In this document: in pieces, positions 42,868 through 52,696 of the stretch | Numbering within the stretch: position 1 is the first letter of the stretch | How the letters are laid out: each line of letters opens with the position of its first letter | DNA from: Brevibacillus thermoruber 423 | GTDB lineage: Bacteria > Bacillota > Bacilli > Brevibacillales > Brevibacillaceae | Direction of reading: 5' to 3' | NCBI RefSeq assembly: GCF_000454065.1 | Contig: NZ_KE695650.1 | Coordinates: 62,001 to 126,000 of the forward strand | Length of the DNA: 64,000 nt | Program-made: the position numbers and the translations under genes | The notes under the pieces: model-generated | The model's database searches: none | Told to the model about the DNA's origin: nothing | What the model saw: the letters and a program-made list of their open reading frames with translations, nothing else

Positions 42868-42921
42868 GTTTTTCCGTACTGTGCGGCAGCAGGCGAGCAA
42901 GAATGGCGCGGCCCGAGAAGT

Positions 42922-42937
42922 TGGCACGGGATTTGCT
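42922..42937 (+). promoter_or_regulatory. Sigma-54 (-24/-12) promoter
   Basis: TGGCAC-GGGAT-TTGCT: GG at 42923-42924 and GC at 42935-42936 with exactly 10 bases between, matching the consensus TGGCAC-N5-TTGCW. It lies 38 bp before the enolase-family start and just after the terminator of the operon encoding a sigma-54 activator. Confidence 0.88.
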
Positions 42938-42974
42938 CAAGTCTTCCGATGACTGAATGAAAAGAGGTGAGGGC

Positions 42975-44108
42975 ATGAAAATTACGGGCATTGAAATTTC
43001 ACATTATCTGCTTCCGCTGGATCCTCCGTTCAAGGCGGCGTGGGATCCCCAACCGCGAAAAAAGTTTGCGACCACGATCGTCGCCGTGCACACGGACGAA
43101 GGATTGACCGGAATCGGTTCGGGAGATTTGATGACGGGTTTTGCCGGACACGAACACTTGTTTATCGGCCAGGATCCATTTGCGATCGAGCGGCATTGGC
43201 AGGTGATCGACAACATTGATTTCCACTACGGAAGATGCTGGCCGCTGGACCTGGCGCTGTGGGATCTGATCGGAAAAGCAACCGGTCAACCTGTATACAA
43301 GCTGCTGGGGGCAAGAAACAGCAAAATTCTTGCATACGCTTCCACGGGAGAGATTGTCGAACCAGAGGTGCGGGCTGAACGGGCGCAGATGCTGGTCGAG
43401 CAGGGATTCAAGGCGATGAAAATCCGTTTTCATCATGACGACCCGAGAAAAGACATCAAAGTGGTCGAAGCCGTGCGCAAGGCGGTAGGAGACAAACTGC
43501 ACATCATGGTGGATGCCAACCAGGGATGGAAGATGCCGTGGGACGTGCAGCCATGCTGGGATCTGAAGCTGGCCTTGCAGGTGGCCAAAGAACTGGAGCA
43601 GCTAAACGTGTTCTGGTTGGAGGAGCCTCTGCCGCATCACGATTTTCGCGGCTTGGCGAAGCTGCGGGAACTGGTGGAAATCCGCATCGCCGGTGGGGAA
43701 ATGAATCGCAAATGGCACGACTTCCGGGAGATGAGCGTATTGGGAGCACTTGATGTGTACCAGCCCGACGTCGCCCTGGCCGGCGGCATTACCCAGGTTA
43801 AAAAGGTGGCCGACATGGTTCAGGCGAACGGCGCCTGGTTCAGTCCGCACACCTGGTCGAACGGGATCGGTTTATTGGCCAATCTCCACTTGGCTGCGGC
43901 GGTCAGCCACTGCCCCTATTTGGAATACCCGTATGATCCGCCGGCCTGGACGCCGGAGCGGCGGGATTTTGTGCAGGCTGTGAAGGTGGAGGTGGACAAG
44001 GACGGCTATCTTGTGATCCCGGACAAGCCCGGACTGGGGATCGAACTGGATCTTGCGGCATTGGAGCGGTTCAAATACGACAGGGTGTACGTGGGTGAGT
44101 CCTCATGA
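42975..44108 (+). CDS. Mandelate racemase / muconate lactonizing enzyme family protein
   Basis: 377 aa from ATG 42975 (AGAGGTG before it). Enolase-superfamily barrel: a Lys-rich strand AMKIR for the first acid/base, metal ligands Asp in MVDANQGW, Glu in WLEEPLP and Glu in IAGGEMN, and a His in FSPHTWSNGIGL for the opposite acid/base. Members abstract a proton alpha to a carboxylate and then racemise, dehydrate or cycloisomerise. Substrate not deducible. It is the first gene under the sigma-54 promoter, so the pathway probably starts from a carboxylic acid or makes one. Confidence 0.9.
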   Translation: MKITGIEISHYLLPLDPPFKAAWDPQPRKKFATTIVAVHTDEGLTGIGSGDLMTGFAGHEHLFIGQDPFAIERHWQVIDNIDFHYGRCWPLDLALWDLIGKATGQPVYKLLGARNSKILAYASTGEIVEPEVRAERAQMLVEQGFKAMKIRFHHDDPRKDIKVVEAVRKAVGDKLHIMVDANQGWKMPWDVQPCWDLKLALQVAKELEQLNVFWLEEPLPHHDFRGLAKLRELVEIRIAGGEMNRKWHDFREMSVLGALDVYQPDVALAGGITQVKKVADMVQANGAWFSPHTWSNGIGLLANLHLAAAVSHCPYLEYPYDPPAWTPERRDFVQAVKVEVDKDGYLVIPDKPGLGIELDLAALERFKYDRVYVGESS

Positions 44109-44725
44109 AGTACCTGCTCACCCACACGGATCGGGTCCTGGACCTGTTTCTGGAACATTTGTCCATGACCGCCCTGTCGCTCTGCATCTCCCTGCTGCTG
44201 GCCATCCCCATCGGAATCGCCATCACCAAGTACAAGCGGCTGTACGTCCCGGTGACCGGCTTGTTCGGCATTCTTTACACCATTCCAAGTTTGGCCCTGT
44301 TTGCGTTATTGATTCCCGTCACCGGGCTGGGGCCGGAAACGGCCATCATCGGATTGATCGCCTATTCCCAGATGATTCTCGTCCGAAATGTGGCGGCTGC
44401 CATCCGGGGCATTGACCCGCTGATTATCGAGGCGGCCAAGGGGATGGGCATGAGCAAGGCGCAGATCGTCTTTCGGATCGAAATCCCGCTTGCCGTCCCT
44501 GTGGTCGTGGCGGGGATCCGGGTGGCCGCCGTGTCGATCATCAGCATCGCCACCGTGGCTGCTTGGATCAATGCGGGTGGGCTGGGCACGCTCATCTTCG
44601 AAGGGTTGTACCGTACGCATACGGACAAGATCGTCGCCGGAACGATTGCCATTGCCGTCCTGGCCATCGGCACCGATCTGTTGTTCCGGGCGATCGAGCG
44701 GCTCCTCAGTCCGAACATGTCGTGA
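44105..44725 (+). CDS. Osmoprotectant-type ABC permease (OpuCB-like)
   Basis: 206 aa, about five to six membrane segments, with the EAA-loop sequence EAAKGMGMSKAQIVFRIEIPLA typical of binding-protein-dependent importers (shown only in part: EAAKGMGMS, RIEIPLA). The OpuBB/OpuCB/YehW branch moves choline, betaine, carnitine and relatives. It overlaps the enolase-family gene by four bases and precedes a second permease. Confidence 0.92.
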   Translation: MKYLLTHTDRVLDLFLEHLSMTALSLCISLLLAIPIGIAITKYKRLYVPVTGLFGILYTIPSLALFALLIPVTGLGPETAIIGLIAYSQMILVRNVAAAIRGIDPLIIEAAKGMGMSKAQIVFRIEIPLAVPVVVAGIRVAAVSIISIATVAAWINAGGLGTLIFEGLYRTHTDKIVAGTIAIAVLAIGTDLLFRAIERLLSPNMS

Positions 44726-44741
44726 AAGGAGGTGAACCATC

Positions 44742-45377
44742 GTGCTGCAGGATCTCCAGGCGTACTTTGCGACCAACGCGTCCGTCTTTTTTACCAACGC
44801 CGTCCAGCACGTGGTGTTGAGTCTGACTTCGATTGTCCTGGCCATGCTGATATGCGTGCCGCTGGGCGTGTTCATCTCCAGGAAAGCAAGGATCGCGGAT
44901 GCGGTCATCAACGCGGTCAACGTCTGCCGGGTCGTCCCCAGCCTGGCCGTCCTGGCCCTGGCCATGCCGCTGTTGGGGGTGGGATTCCTGCCGGCGCTGC
45001 TTGCCTTGACGGTGCTTGCTTGTCCGCCCATCCTGATCAACACGTACACGGCGTTTAAGGAAATGGACCCGCTCATCCGTGAGGCCGCAAAGGGGATGGG
45101 AATGAGTCCGATGCAGACGATTGTGCAGGTGGAGTTTCCGCTGGCCCTGCCGGTAATTGTAGCCGGTGTGCGAACGGCTTCGGTGGAAATCATTGCAAGC
45201 GCTTCCCTGGCGGTGCTGATCGGGGGAGGAGGCCTGGGCAACTACATCATGAACGGCATCGCCATGTTCAATGTTACGTTTTTGATGCTGGGCGCGGTGC
45301 CGATCGCGCTTCTGGCGATCGTGAGCGAAGTCGGTTTTTCGCTCCTGCTGAAGCGAGTGACCATGTACACATCTTGA
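44742..45377 (+). CDS. Osmoprotectant-type ABC permease (OpuCD-like)
   Basis: 211 aa, paralogous to the previous permease, with EAAKGMGMSPMQ and VEFPLALPVIVAGVR in the ATPase-contact loop. It forms the other half of the membrane channel. A GGAGGTG site precedes GTG 44742, the listed start. Confidence 0.92.
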   Translation: MLQDLQAYFATNASVFFTNAVQHVVLSLTSIVLAMLICVPLGVFISRKARIADAVINAVNVCRVVPSLAVLALAMPLLGVGFLPALLALTVLACPPILINTYTAFKEMDPLIREAAKGMGMSPMQTIVQVEFPLALPVIVAGVRTASVEIIASASLAVLIGGGGLGNYIMNGIAMFNVTFLMLGAVPIALLAIVSEVGFSLLLKRVTMYTS

Positions 45378-45398
45378 CGAGGAAAGAGGGGGATTTTC

Positions 45399-46325
45399 AT
45401 GAAAAAACGGACATTGCTCTCGATGATGCTCGTGGCAGCAACGGCGTTTGCCTTGTCCGCCTGCGGTTCGTCCGATTCGGCGAACGGTGGCGGCGGCAAG
45501 AAAGAGCCGGTTGTCGTTGGTTCGAAAAACAACACGGAGAACGTGCTGCAGGGAGAAATGTACGCACAGGTGCTGGAGGCGAACGGCGTTCCGGTCGAGC
45601 GCAAGCTGAATCTCGGCGGAACGATGGTCACGTTCGAAGCGATCAAAAGCGGTCAGGTGGACATGTACCCCGAGTACACGGGAACCGGGATCCTCGCCAT
45701 CCTGAAGCGTCCTGTGGAGAAAGACCAGCAGAAAGTGCTGGAGATCAACAAGGAAGGGTTCAAGCAGTGGAACATCGAGTGGCTGGATCCGGCGCCGCTG
45801 AACAGCACGTACGGGTTTGCGATGAAACGGGATCTGGCCGACAAGCTGGGCATTGAAACGCTGACCGACCTCGCCCGGCATGCAAAAGATCTGGTGCTGT
45901 CCTACCCGCAGGAGTTTGATGTCCGCGAAGACGGACTGCCCGGTCTGCAAAAAGCGTTTGCCGACAAAGGCGGATTCACATTCAAAAAACAGTTCCAGAT
46001 CGATTACAGCATCCGCTACAAACCGCTTCTGCAGGGAGAGTCGGACGTCACCGTGTCGGTCGGTACCGACGGCGACATCGCCGGCCACAACCTGAAACTG
46101 ATCAAGGATGACATCGGCTTTTTCCCGGTGTACAACGTGGCTCCGATCATCCGCAAAGAAAAGCTGGACATGTACCCGGAGATCAAGGAGCCGCTGAACA
46201 AGCTCAGCTCGCTGTTGACCGACGAAGTGATGCAGAAGCTGAACTGGGAAGTGGACGGTCCGGAGAAAAAAGAACCGGAAGAAGTGGCGCGGGAATTTTT
46301 GAAACAGCACGAACTGGTCAAGTAA
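45399..46325 (+). CDS. Osmoprotectant-type binding lipoprotein (OpuCC-like)
   Basis: 308 aa. Signal peptide with lipobox ALSAC (Cys22 region), then a Gly/Ser/Lys linker and the binding fold (VVVGSKNNTENVLQGEM, MYPEYTGTGI). Aromatic residues around YPEYTG fit quaternary-ammonium binding in the family. It is the working solute receptor of this importer, in contrast to the non-lipidated paralogue at 41842. Confidence 0.93.
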   Translation: MKKRTLLSMMLVAATAFALSACGSSDSANGGGGKKEPVVVGSKNNTENVLQGEMYAQVLEANGVPVERKLNLGGTMVTFEAIKSGQVDMYPEYTGTGILAILKRPVEKDQQKVLEINKEGFKQWNIEWLDPAPLNSTYGFAMKRDLADKLGIETLTDLARHAKDLVLSYPQEFDVREDGLPGLQKAFADKGGFTFKKQFQIDYSIRYKPLLQGESDVTVSVGTDGDIAGHNLKLIKDDIGFFPVYNVAPIIRKEKLDMYPEIKEPLNKLSSLLTDEVMQKLNWEVDGPEKKEPEEVAREFLKQHELVK

Positions 46326-46337
46326 GGGGGATCACCG

Positions 46338-47774
46338 ATGGAAACGCGGATGTATATCGACGGAGCGTGGACAGAGGCCAAATCGGGCCTTCGCTGTGCC
46401 GTCACCAATCCGGCGAACGGCGAAACCGTCGCCGAGGTCGCGTACGGCGGAAGGGAGGAAGCGAGAGAAGCGATTGCAGCGGCTCACCGCGCGTTTGGCT
46501 CGTGGTCGCGGACAAGCGCTGATGAACGGGCCGAGCTCCTGCGCACCATGCACCGGCTGGTCGTGGAGAACGCCGATCGTCTGGCTCGCATCATGACGCT
46601 GGAACAGGGGAAACCGTTTGAGGAAGCCAAAGGGGAAGTCGTCTGGGGGGCGGACTTCTTGCAGTGGTACGCCGAGGAAAGCCGGCGGGTGTACGGCGAG
46701 ATCGTTCCGCCCAGCAAGGAGACGCAGCTCATCCTGGTTCACCGGGTGCCGGTGGGGGTGGTCGCGGCCATCACTCCCTGGAATTTCCCCTCCTCGATGA
46801 TTACGCGCAAACTGGCTCCGGCCCTGGCCGCGGGTTGTACGGTGGTGGTAAAGCCGGCGCCGGAAACGCCGCTTTCGGCAATTGCCCTGTTCGAGGTATT
46901 CGAGCAGGCGGGTTTGCCGAAAGGCGTGGCCAACCTGGTGCTGGGGGAAGCGGAAGCAATCGGCCGGGAATTTCTTGAGAACCCGTTGGTGCAAAAAATC
47001 AGCTTTACCGGTTCCACCGCCGTCGGGAAGTACCTGCTGGAACAATCGGCGAAACAGGTGAAAAAAGTGTCGCTGGAGCTGGGCGGGCACGCGCCGTTTA
47101 TCGTGTTTGAAGACGCGGATGTGGACCGTGCCATCGAAGGGCTGATGATCAACAAGTTTCAAAACGGCGGGCAGACGTGCATTTGCGCAAACCGCATCTT
47201 CGTGCACGAATCGATCGCCGACGATTTTGCCCGAGCGCTTGTCTCCCGTGTGCAGACGCTCAAAGTGGGCAGCGGCCTGGAGCCGGGCGTTCAGATGGGG
47301 CCGCTGATCCACGAGCAAGCGTTGGACAAGGTCCATCGTCACGTGGTCGACGCGGTGTCCAAAGGCGCCCGACTGTGGTGCGGAGGCGATCGGCTGAAAG
47401 GAGATTCTTATCAAAGCGGCTGCTTCTATGCGCCGACCGTATTGTCCGGCGTAACCAGCGAGATGCAGATTTTCCACGAAGAAACGTTCGGACCGGTCGC
47501 GCCGCTGATTCCCTTTTCGACGGAGGAGGAAGCGATCCGTCTGGCCAACGACACGCCGTACGGACTGGCCGCCTACTTCTACACGCGGGATTTGGCCCGC
47601 ACCATGCGTGTGGCCGACCGCCTGGAATACGGCATGATCGGGATCAACGAGTCGGTCCTGGGGTACGTGCAGGCGCCGTTCGGCGGCATGAAACAAAGCG
47701 GGATCGGGCGGGAAGGAGGCAGACAGGGCATTGACGATTTCTTGGAGATCAAATACCTCAACGTAAACTTCTGA
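46338..47774 (+). CDS. Aldehyde dehydrogenase family protein (succinate-semialdehyde-type)
   Basis: 478 aa, complete. Typical landmarks: PWNFPSSM, FTGSTAVGK, catalytic Glu in LELGGHAP near 247, catalytic Cys in GGQTCICANR near 281, EETFGPV, and GGMKQSGIGREGG. Closest in style to GabD-like NAD(P)-dependent semialdehyde dehydrogenases. It lies between the transporter's binding protein and its ATPase, so import and oxidation are co-expressed. A GGGGGAT site precedes the ATG. Confidence 0.93.
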   Translation: METRMYIDGAWTEAKSGLRCAVTNPANGETVAEVAYGGREEAREAIAAAHRAFGSWSRTSADERAELLRTMHRLVVENADRLARIMTLEQGKPFEEAKGEVVWGADFLQWYAEESRRVYGEIVPPSKETQLILVHRVPVGVVAAITPWNFPSSMITRKLAPALAAGCTVVVKPAPETPLSAIALFEVFEQAGLPKGVANLVLGEAEAIGREFLENPLVQKISFTGSTAVGKYLLEQSAKQVKKVSLELGGHAPFIVFEDADVDRAIEGLMINKFQNGGQTCICANRIFVHESIADDFARALVSRVQTLKVGSGLEPGVQMGPLIHEQALDKVHRHVVDAVSKGARLWCGGDRLKGDSYQSGCFYAPTVLSGVTSEMQIFHEETFGPVAPLIPFSTEEEAIRLANDTPYGLAAYFYTRDLARTMRVADRLEYGMIGINESVLGYVQAPFGGMKQSGIGREGGRQGIDDFLEIKYLNVNF

Positions 47775-47788
47775 AGGGAGGGAAATGA

Positions 47789-48769
47789 GTGGGAATCGTC
47801 TTTAAACGGGTGAGCAAGATGTATCCCGGCGCCAAGACACCAGCCGTCGACGGTGTCGACCTGGTGTTTGGCGAGGGCGAGTTCATCGTGTTTCTCGGTC
47901 CCTCCGGATGCGGCAAGACGACGCTGCTGAAAATGGTGAATCGTCTGTACGAACCGACGGAGGGCGTCATCGAGATTGACGGTGTCGACATATCGACCAT
48001 CAAAGGGGAAGAGCTTCGCCGCCGAATCGGCTATGTGATCCAGCAGAACGGGCTGTTTCCGCACATGCGGATCGAGGACAACATTGTGGTGGTTCCCCGG
48101 CTGTTGGGATGGGACCGGGATCGGATCGACAAGCGGGTAGACGAACTGTTGGAAATGGTGCATCTGGACCCTGCCATCTACCGCAAGCGCTACCCGCGCC
48201 AACTGTCGGGAGGGCAGCAGCAGCGCGTCGGGATTGCCCGGGCAATGGCGGCTGATCCGTCCATTTTGCTGATGGACGAACCGTTCGGCGCGATCGATCC
48301 GATCACCCGCACCAGCCTGCAGGATGAACTGCTGCGGATTCAAAAGCAGTTGAAAAAGACGATTTTGTTCGTCACCCACGACGTGGACGAAGCCCTGCGC
48401 CTGGCTGACCGGATTGTGGTGATGCAGAGCGGACGGGTTGTCCAGGTAGGTACACCGTACGAGATTTTGGCGAATCCGGCCAACGATTTTGTAAGGCAGT
48501 TGGTCGGTGAACGCAGCCTCTTCCGCCGGATGAGCCTGTTGAAAAACCGGGATGTTCTTCGCCTGTCGGGCGCAGCCGAAGCGGCAGCAGCCGCTGATGC
48601 TTCCGACCCGGTCGGTTTGGACGACAGTGTGTCTGATACCTTTGCCCGCCTGGTGGAAACCGGGAAGGAATCGATCCCGGTCGTTGACGAACGGGGACAC
48701 TTCGCCGGGATGATCGGGTTGTCCCACATTCTCGACAGTCTGTCTCGTACGGGAAGTGAACGAACGTGA
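47789..48769 (+). CDS. Osmoprotectant-type ABC ATPase (OpuCA-like, with CBS region)
   Basis: 326 aa, GTG start after AGGGAGGG. Walker [10 protein letters not shown], signature [14 protein letters not shown], Walker [13 protein letters not shown], switch His in THDVDEA. The C-terminal ~80 residues form one partial CBS-like unit ([17 protein letters not shown]), shorter than the two CBS modules of OpuA-type ATPases. It drives the permeases at 44105 and 44742 although an aldehyde dehydrogenase gene has been placed between. Confidence 0.92.
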   Translation: MGIVFKRVSKMYPGAKTPAVDGVDLVFGEGEFIVFLGPSGCGKTTLLKMVNRLYEPTEGVIEIDGVDISTIKGEELRRRIGYVIQQNGLFPHMRIEDNIVVVPRLLGWDRDRIDKRVDELLEMVHLDPAIYRKRYPRQLSGGQQQRVGIARAMAADPSILLMDEPFGAIDPITRTSLQDELLRIQKQLKKTILFVTHDVDEALRLADRIVVMQSGRVVQVGTPYEILANPANDFVRQLVGERSLFRRMSLLKNRDVLRLSGAAEAAAAADASDPVGLDDSVSDTFARLVETGKESIPVVDERGHFAGMIGLSHILDSLSRTGSERT

Positions 48770-50061
48770 GGATCGAAGCGGACAACTTTGGAACGGCGGC
48801 GCTTCCCGAAGGAACCTTGTACGGCATCCACACCCTGAGAACGGTGGACAATTTGTCGTTTTCCGGCCGGATGCTGTCCCATTTTCCCGTGTACATTTCT
48901 TCGCTGGCGGAAGTGAAGAAAGCAGCCGCGCTGGCGAACGGCAGAGCCGGACAGTACGACGAGGCGATTCGCGACGCGATTGTCGCTGCGTGCGATCTGT
49001 TGATCGCCGGGCGGCATCATGACCAGTTTCCGGTCGACGTCTTTCACGGCGGCGGAAGCATCGGGATCAACATGAACATCAACGAGGTCATTGCCCGCCT
49101 GGCCGGTCCCGGGGTGGATCCTGTCGACCATGTGAATGCCAGCCAGTCTACCTCGGACGTGTGCCATACCGCCATCCGGGTGGCCCTGCTCAAACTGGCC
49201 GAACCGCTTTGCCGCGCACTTTCGTCCCTGGCGGACGCTCTGGAGGAGAAGGCCGGGGAACTGGGAGGCGTCGAGACGATTGCCCGGACGTGCTTGCAGG
49301 ACGGGATGAAAGTATCGCTCGGCGTCATATTCAGCGGTATTTCCGCTGCGCTGCGGCGCCGGCTTGAATCACTGCGTGCCGCCCTTGATGAACTGCACGC
49401 CGTCAACTTGGGCGGGACCGTGATCGGATGCGGAACCGGCGCGTCGGATGCGTACCGCGCCCACATCCTCGAAGCGCTGCGGGAGGTGACCGGACTGCCG
49501 CTTCGCCATCGGAAAAACCTGTACGATGCGGCGCAGCATCCGGACGATCTGGCTCGGGTATCCAGCGAACTTCGCCTTCTTGCCGGCCTGCTCGTCAAAT
49601 GTGCCAAGGATCTTCGACTGCTGTCGTCCGGTCCGGAAGCGGGCCTGGCCGAGATTCGGCTGCCGGCGGTGCAGGCAGGCTCCTCATTCTTTCCCGGCAA
49701 AGTGAATCCTGTCGTTCCGGAAACGCTGATCCAGTGCGGGTTTTTGGTGACCGCCTACGATCATGCTGTCCAGATGGCGATCGAACATGGCGAGCTGCAC
49801 TTGAACGTCTGGGAGGGCCTGGCCGGCATCCTGGCGATGGAGGCCATGCAGATGCTGGCCAGCGCTGTAGCGAAGTTTGAGCGTTATTGCGTTCGCGGCA
49901 TTCGCGCCAACCTCTCGCGTTGTGAAGCGTACGCCAACAGTTTTGTGCCTCTGGTCGTCGCGTTGAAAGAAACGTACGGGTACCGGGAACTTTCCGAATT
50001 GGTAAAAAACCTGACTCCGGAGGAAATCAAAGAAACGTACGGAAGGAGAGAAAAACCATGA
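48766..50061 (+). CDS. Aspartase/fumarase-superfamily lyase
   Basis: 431 aa, GTG start overlapping the ATPase stop. The superfamily signature reads GSSFFPGKVNPVVPE (GSSxMPxKxN, with Phe in place of Met), and the Thr/Ser-His region reads NASQSTSDVCHTAI. These enzymes add or remove ammonia, water or an amine across a double bond next to a carboxylate. The changed signature and lack of the usual long C-terminus mean I do not name the substrate; ammonia elimination from an imported amine-bearing acid would fit the pathway. Confidence 0.85.
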   Translation: MRIEADNFGTAALPEGTLYGIHTLRTVDNLSFSGRMLSHFPVYISSLAEVKKAAALANGRAGQYDEAIRDAIVAACDLLIAGRHHDQFPVDVFHGGGSIGINMNINEVIARLAGPGVDPVDHVNASQSTSDVCHTAIRVALLKLAEPLCRALSSLADALEEKAGELGGVETIARTCLQDGMKVSLGVIFSGISAALRRRLESLRAALDELHAVNLGGTVIGCGTGASDAYRAHILEALREVTGLPLRHRKNLYDAAQHPDDLARVSSELRLLAGLLVKCAKDLRLLSSGPEAGLAEIRLPAVQAGSSFFPGKVNPVVPETLIQCGFLVTAYDHAVQMAIEHGELHLNVWEGLAGILAMEAMQMLASAVAKFERYCVRGIRANLSRCEAYANSFVPLVVALKETYGYRELSELVKNLTPEEIKETYGRREKP

Positions 50062-51554
50062 CGAACATGCAGCCCCCCAAGCTGGAATGGGCAAAAGAGT
50101 GGCTCAAACCGGTCAAGTCGCTTTACATCAACGGCGAGTGGGTGAACGGCAGCGGATCGCTGATCGAATCGGTCAATCCGGCGAACGGCCAGGTGCTCGG
50201 CCGCTTCCAGGGGGCCGATGCCCGTGATGTCGACAAGGCGGTGGCGGCCGCACGGGCCGCTTTCGAACAGGGGCCTTGGGCGCGGATGAGCCGAAAGGAC
50301 CGGGGAAAGGCCTTGCGCGCAATCGCGGAACTCATCCGCGAACACCATGCCGAACTGGCCACCATCGAATCGCTCGACAACGGCAAGCTGTACAAGGAGT
50401 CGTACGTCGACGATGTGACGGAAGCGGCCGACCTGTTTGACTACTACGCCGGTTGGGTGGACAAGTACTACGGCGAAGTCAACCCGGTGGAAGGTGATTT
50501 TGTCAGTTTTACGACGCGGGATCCCATCGGTGTCTGCGGACAGATCGTGCCGTGGAATTTTCCGATCGTGATGGGGGTGTGGAAAATCGCGCCGGCCCTG
50601 GCAATGGGCAATACCGTTGTGTTCAAGCCGTCGAGCGTAACCAGCTTTTCGGCGATCCGCCTGTTTGAGATCATCCACGAAGCGGGCGTGCTTCCGCCCG
50701 GCGTGATCAACCTGATCCTGGGGGGAGGGAAGGTCGGCTCTTACATTGCCCGGCACATGGACGTGGACAAGGTGTCGTTTACGGGCAGCACGGCGGTCGG
50801 CAAACAACTGGTGCACGATTCCGCCGACTCCAATCTGAAGCCGGTGACGCTGGAGCTTGGCGGCAAGTCGCCCAATATCATCTTTGAAGATGCCCCGGAC
50901 CTCGAAGGCGCGATCCAACGGTCGTTCTACGGCCTGTTTACCCACAAAGGGGAAAAGTGTTCGGCGCCGACCCGCTTGTTCGTGCAGCGGCGCATTTACG
51001 ATCACGTGGTCGCTCGACTGGCGCAGATGGCTGACTCCTACCGCCTGGGCGATCCGTTCGATCCACAGAGCGATCAGGGGCCGCAAGTGTCGAAAGCTCA
51101 CATGGAAAGCATTTTGCGCTACATCGAGATCGGCAAGCAGGAAGGAGCGGCCGTCGCTGCGGGAGGATATCGCGATACCGCCGGCTCCAACGCGGACGGC
51201 TACTTTGTGCGGCCGACGGTGTTTGCCGACGTCCGAAACGGCATGCGGATCGCCCAGGAAGAAATTTTCGGACCGGTGCTTGTGGTGATTCCGTTTGCGG
51301 ATGAAGACGAAGTGGTTCGTATGGCAAACGACACCATGTACGGATTGGCCGCGGGCCTGTGGACCAACGATGTCGCCCGTGCCCACCGCGTGGCCAAACG
51401 GCTCCAGGCGGGTATGGTGTTTGTCAACCGATACGGCTGCTACGACTTCGCAAGCCCGTTCGGCGGCTGGAAGCAGAGCGGCTGGGGCAAGGAATACGCC
51501 ATTCATTCCCTGCAGTCGTACACCAAGGCAAAAGCAATCTGGATCGCCCATTAG
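50058..51554 (+). CDS. Aldehyde dehydrogenase family protein (betaine-aldehyde-type)
   Basis: 498 aa, ALDH1/BADH-like length. Landmarks: PWNFPIVMG, FTGSTAVGKQ, catalytic Glu in LELGGKSPN, catalytic Cys in GEKCSAPTR near 300, EEIFGPV, and FGGWKQSGWGKE. The usual GQxC context is GEKC here, an uncommon form. It overlaps the lyase gene by four bases. As the operon's second aldehyde dehydrogenase it may act on the aldehyde produced by the alcohol dehydrogenases next to it. Confidence 0.93.
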   Translation: MTNMQPPKLEWAKEWLKPVKSLYINGEWVNGSGSLIESVNPANGQVLGRFQGADARDVDKAVAAARAAFEQGPWARMSRKDRGKALRAIAELIREHHAELATIESLDNGKLYKESYVDDVTEAADLFDYYAGWVDKYYGEVNPVEGDFVSFTTRDPIGVCGQIVPWNFPIVMGVWKIAPALAMGNTVVFKPSSVTSFSAIRLFEIIHEAGVLPPGVINLILGGGKVGSYIARHMDVDKVSFTGSTAVGKQLVHDSADSNLKPVTLELGGKSPNIIFEDAPDLEGAIQRSFYGLFTHKGEKCSAPTRLFVQRRIYDHVVARLAQMADSYRLGDPFDPQSDQGPQVSKAHMESILRYIEIGKQEGAAVAAGGYRDTAGSNADGYFVRPTVFADVRNGMRIAQEEIFGPVLVVIPFADEDEVVRMANDTMYGLAAGLWTNDVARAHRVAKRLQAGMVFVNRYGCYDFASPFGGWKQSGWGKEYAIHSLQSYTKAKAIWIAH

Positions 51555-51571
51555 GAAAGGAGCATGTCGGG

Positions 51572-52696
51572 ATGAACATGAAGGCAGCCGTCATGTTGGC
51601 GGCAGGGCAGCCCCTGGTTGTCGAAGCGGTTGAGCTGGCCTCGCCCAAGGCGAACGAAGTGTTGGTAAAAATCGTGGCAACCGGCGTTTGCCACAGCGAT
51701 TACAACGCGCTGCACGACGAGACTACCCCTGTGCCCACGATTCTGGGGCACGAAGGGGCCGGCATTGTTGTGGAGGTAGGGTCCCAAGTCAAAACGGTGA
51801 AAGTCGGGGACCGGGTGGCCTTGAGCTGGGTGCCGTATTGCGGGACGTGCGAGTGCTGCCAGACGGGGAAGGTCAATCTGTGCGAATCCGCTTTCGGACC
51901 GATGTTCGCCGGAACGCTGCTGGACGGCACCAGCCGGTTGAGCCGGGGCGGGCAGACCGTCTACCACAATTCCCTGCTGTCCACCTTTGCCGAATATGCC
52001 GTCGTGCCCGAGATGAGCTGCGTCAAGCTGCCTGAAGGGATGCCCTTGATTCAGGCCTCCCTGATCGGGTGCGGCGTAGCGACCGGGTATGGCGCGGCCG
52101 TTCGCGCCGCCCGCGTGGAGCCGGGCTCGTATGTCGCGGTGTTTGGCATCGGCGGGGTTGGCGTCAACGCCATTCAGGGCGCACGGATTTGCGGAGCGTC
52201 GCGGATCATCGCCTGCGATGTCAAGGAGAAGAATCTGGAGATTGCCAAGCGATTCGGAGCCACCCATACCGTCAACGTGTCGACGGTAGACGCAGCGGAA
52301 GCCATCCGGGAACTGACGGACGGGCACGGCGTGCATGCCGCGATTGATTGTTCAGGCAGCACGGCGGCAGCCCAATCGGCCTGGAAAGCGACGCGTAAGG
52401 GAGGTACGACGGTGGTGGTCGGGGCGTTTCCTTCCCACAAGGAACTGACGCTTCCTGCAGGCGGTTTCCACCGGATGGGCAAAACGCTGAAAGGAAGCTT
52501 TTACGGAGATGTCAACCCGTTTCGCGAGTTTCCGATCATTGCCCGCCTGTATCTGGAAGGAAAATTCCAGTTGGATGAACTGGTGCTGGATCGGATTCCG
52601 TTAGAAGACATCAATAAGGCGTTTGCTTCGTTCGAAGACCGGGATGCCGTCAATGTCGGCAGGACGGTGGTCGTGTTGGGAGGAGATGGCGCATGA
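51572..52696 (+). CDS. Zinc-dependent alcohol dehydrogenase (medium-chain, class III-like)
   Basis: 374 aa from ATG 51572 (AAAGGAG upstream; the frame is open further left inside the previous gene). Catalytic Zn ligands in GVCHSDYN and GHEGAG, the structural-Zn Cys set in CGTCECCQTGKVNLC, and nucleotide loop GIGGVGVNA. This branch includes NAD-dependent and mycothiol/NDMA-type enzymes. It overlaps the iron-type dehydrogenase downstream by four bases, so two unrelated alcohol dehydrogenases are co-made. Confidence 0.92.
   Translation: MNMKAAVMLAAGQPLVVEAVELASPKANEVLVKIVATGVCHSDYNALHDETTPVPTILGHEGAGIVVEVGSQVKTVKVGDRVALSWVPYCGTCECCQTGKVNLCESAFGPMFAGTLLDGTSRLSRGGQTVYHNSLLSTFAEYAVVPEMSCVKLPEGMPLIQASLIGCGVATGYGAAVRAARVEPGSYVAVFGIGGVGVNAIQGARICGASRIIACDVKEKNLEIAKRFGATHTVNVSTVDAAEAIRELTDGHGVHAAIDCSGSTAAAQSAWKATRKGGTTVVVGAFPSHKELTLPAGGFHRMGKTLKGSFYGDVNPFREFPIIARLYLEGKFQLDELVLDRIPLEDINKAFASFEDRDAVNVGRTVVVLGGDGA

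Noticed and set aside
44706..46310. Long minus-strand open frame (534 codons) across the transporter genes
   Set aside because: It mirrors GC-rich codons of intact plus-strand genes with clear family motifs, is rich in Arg/His/Gln, and has no recognisable domain. Similar long antisense frames at 46332-47696, 47579-48727, 49884-51551 and 34627-36081 are rejected for the same reason.
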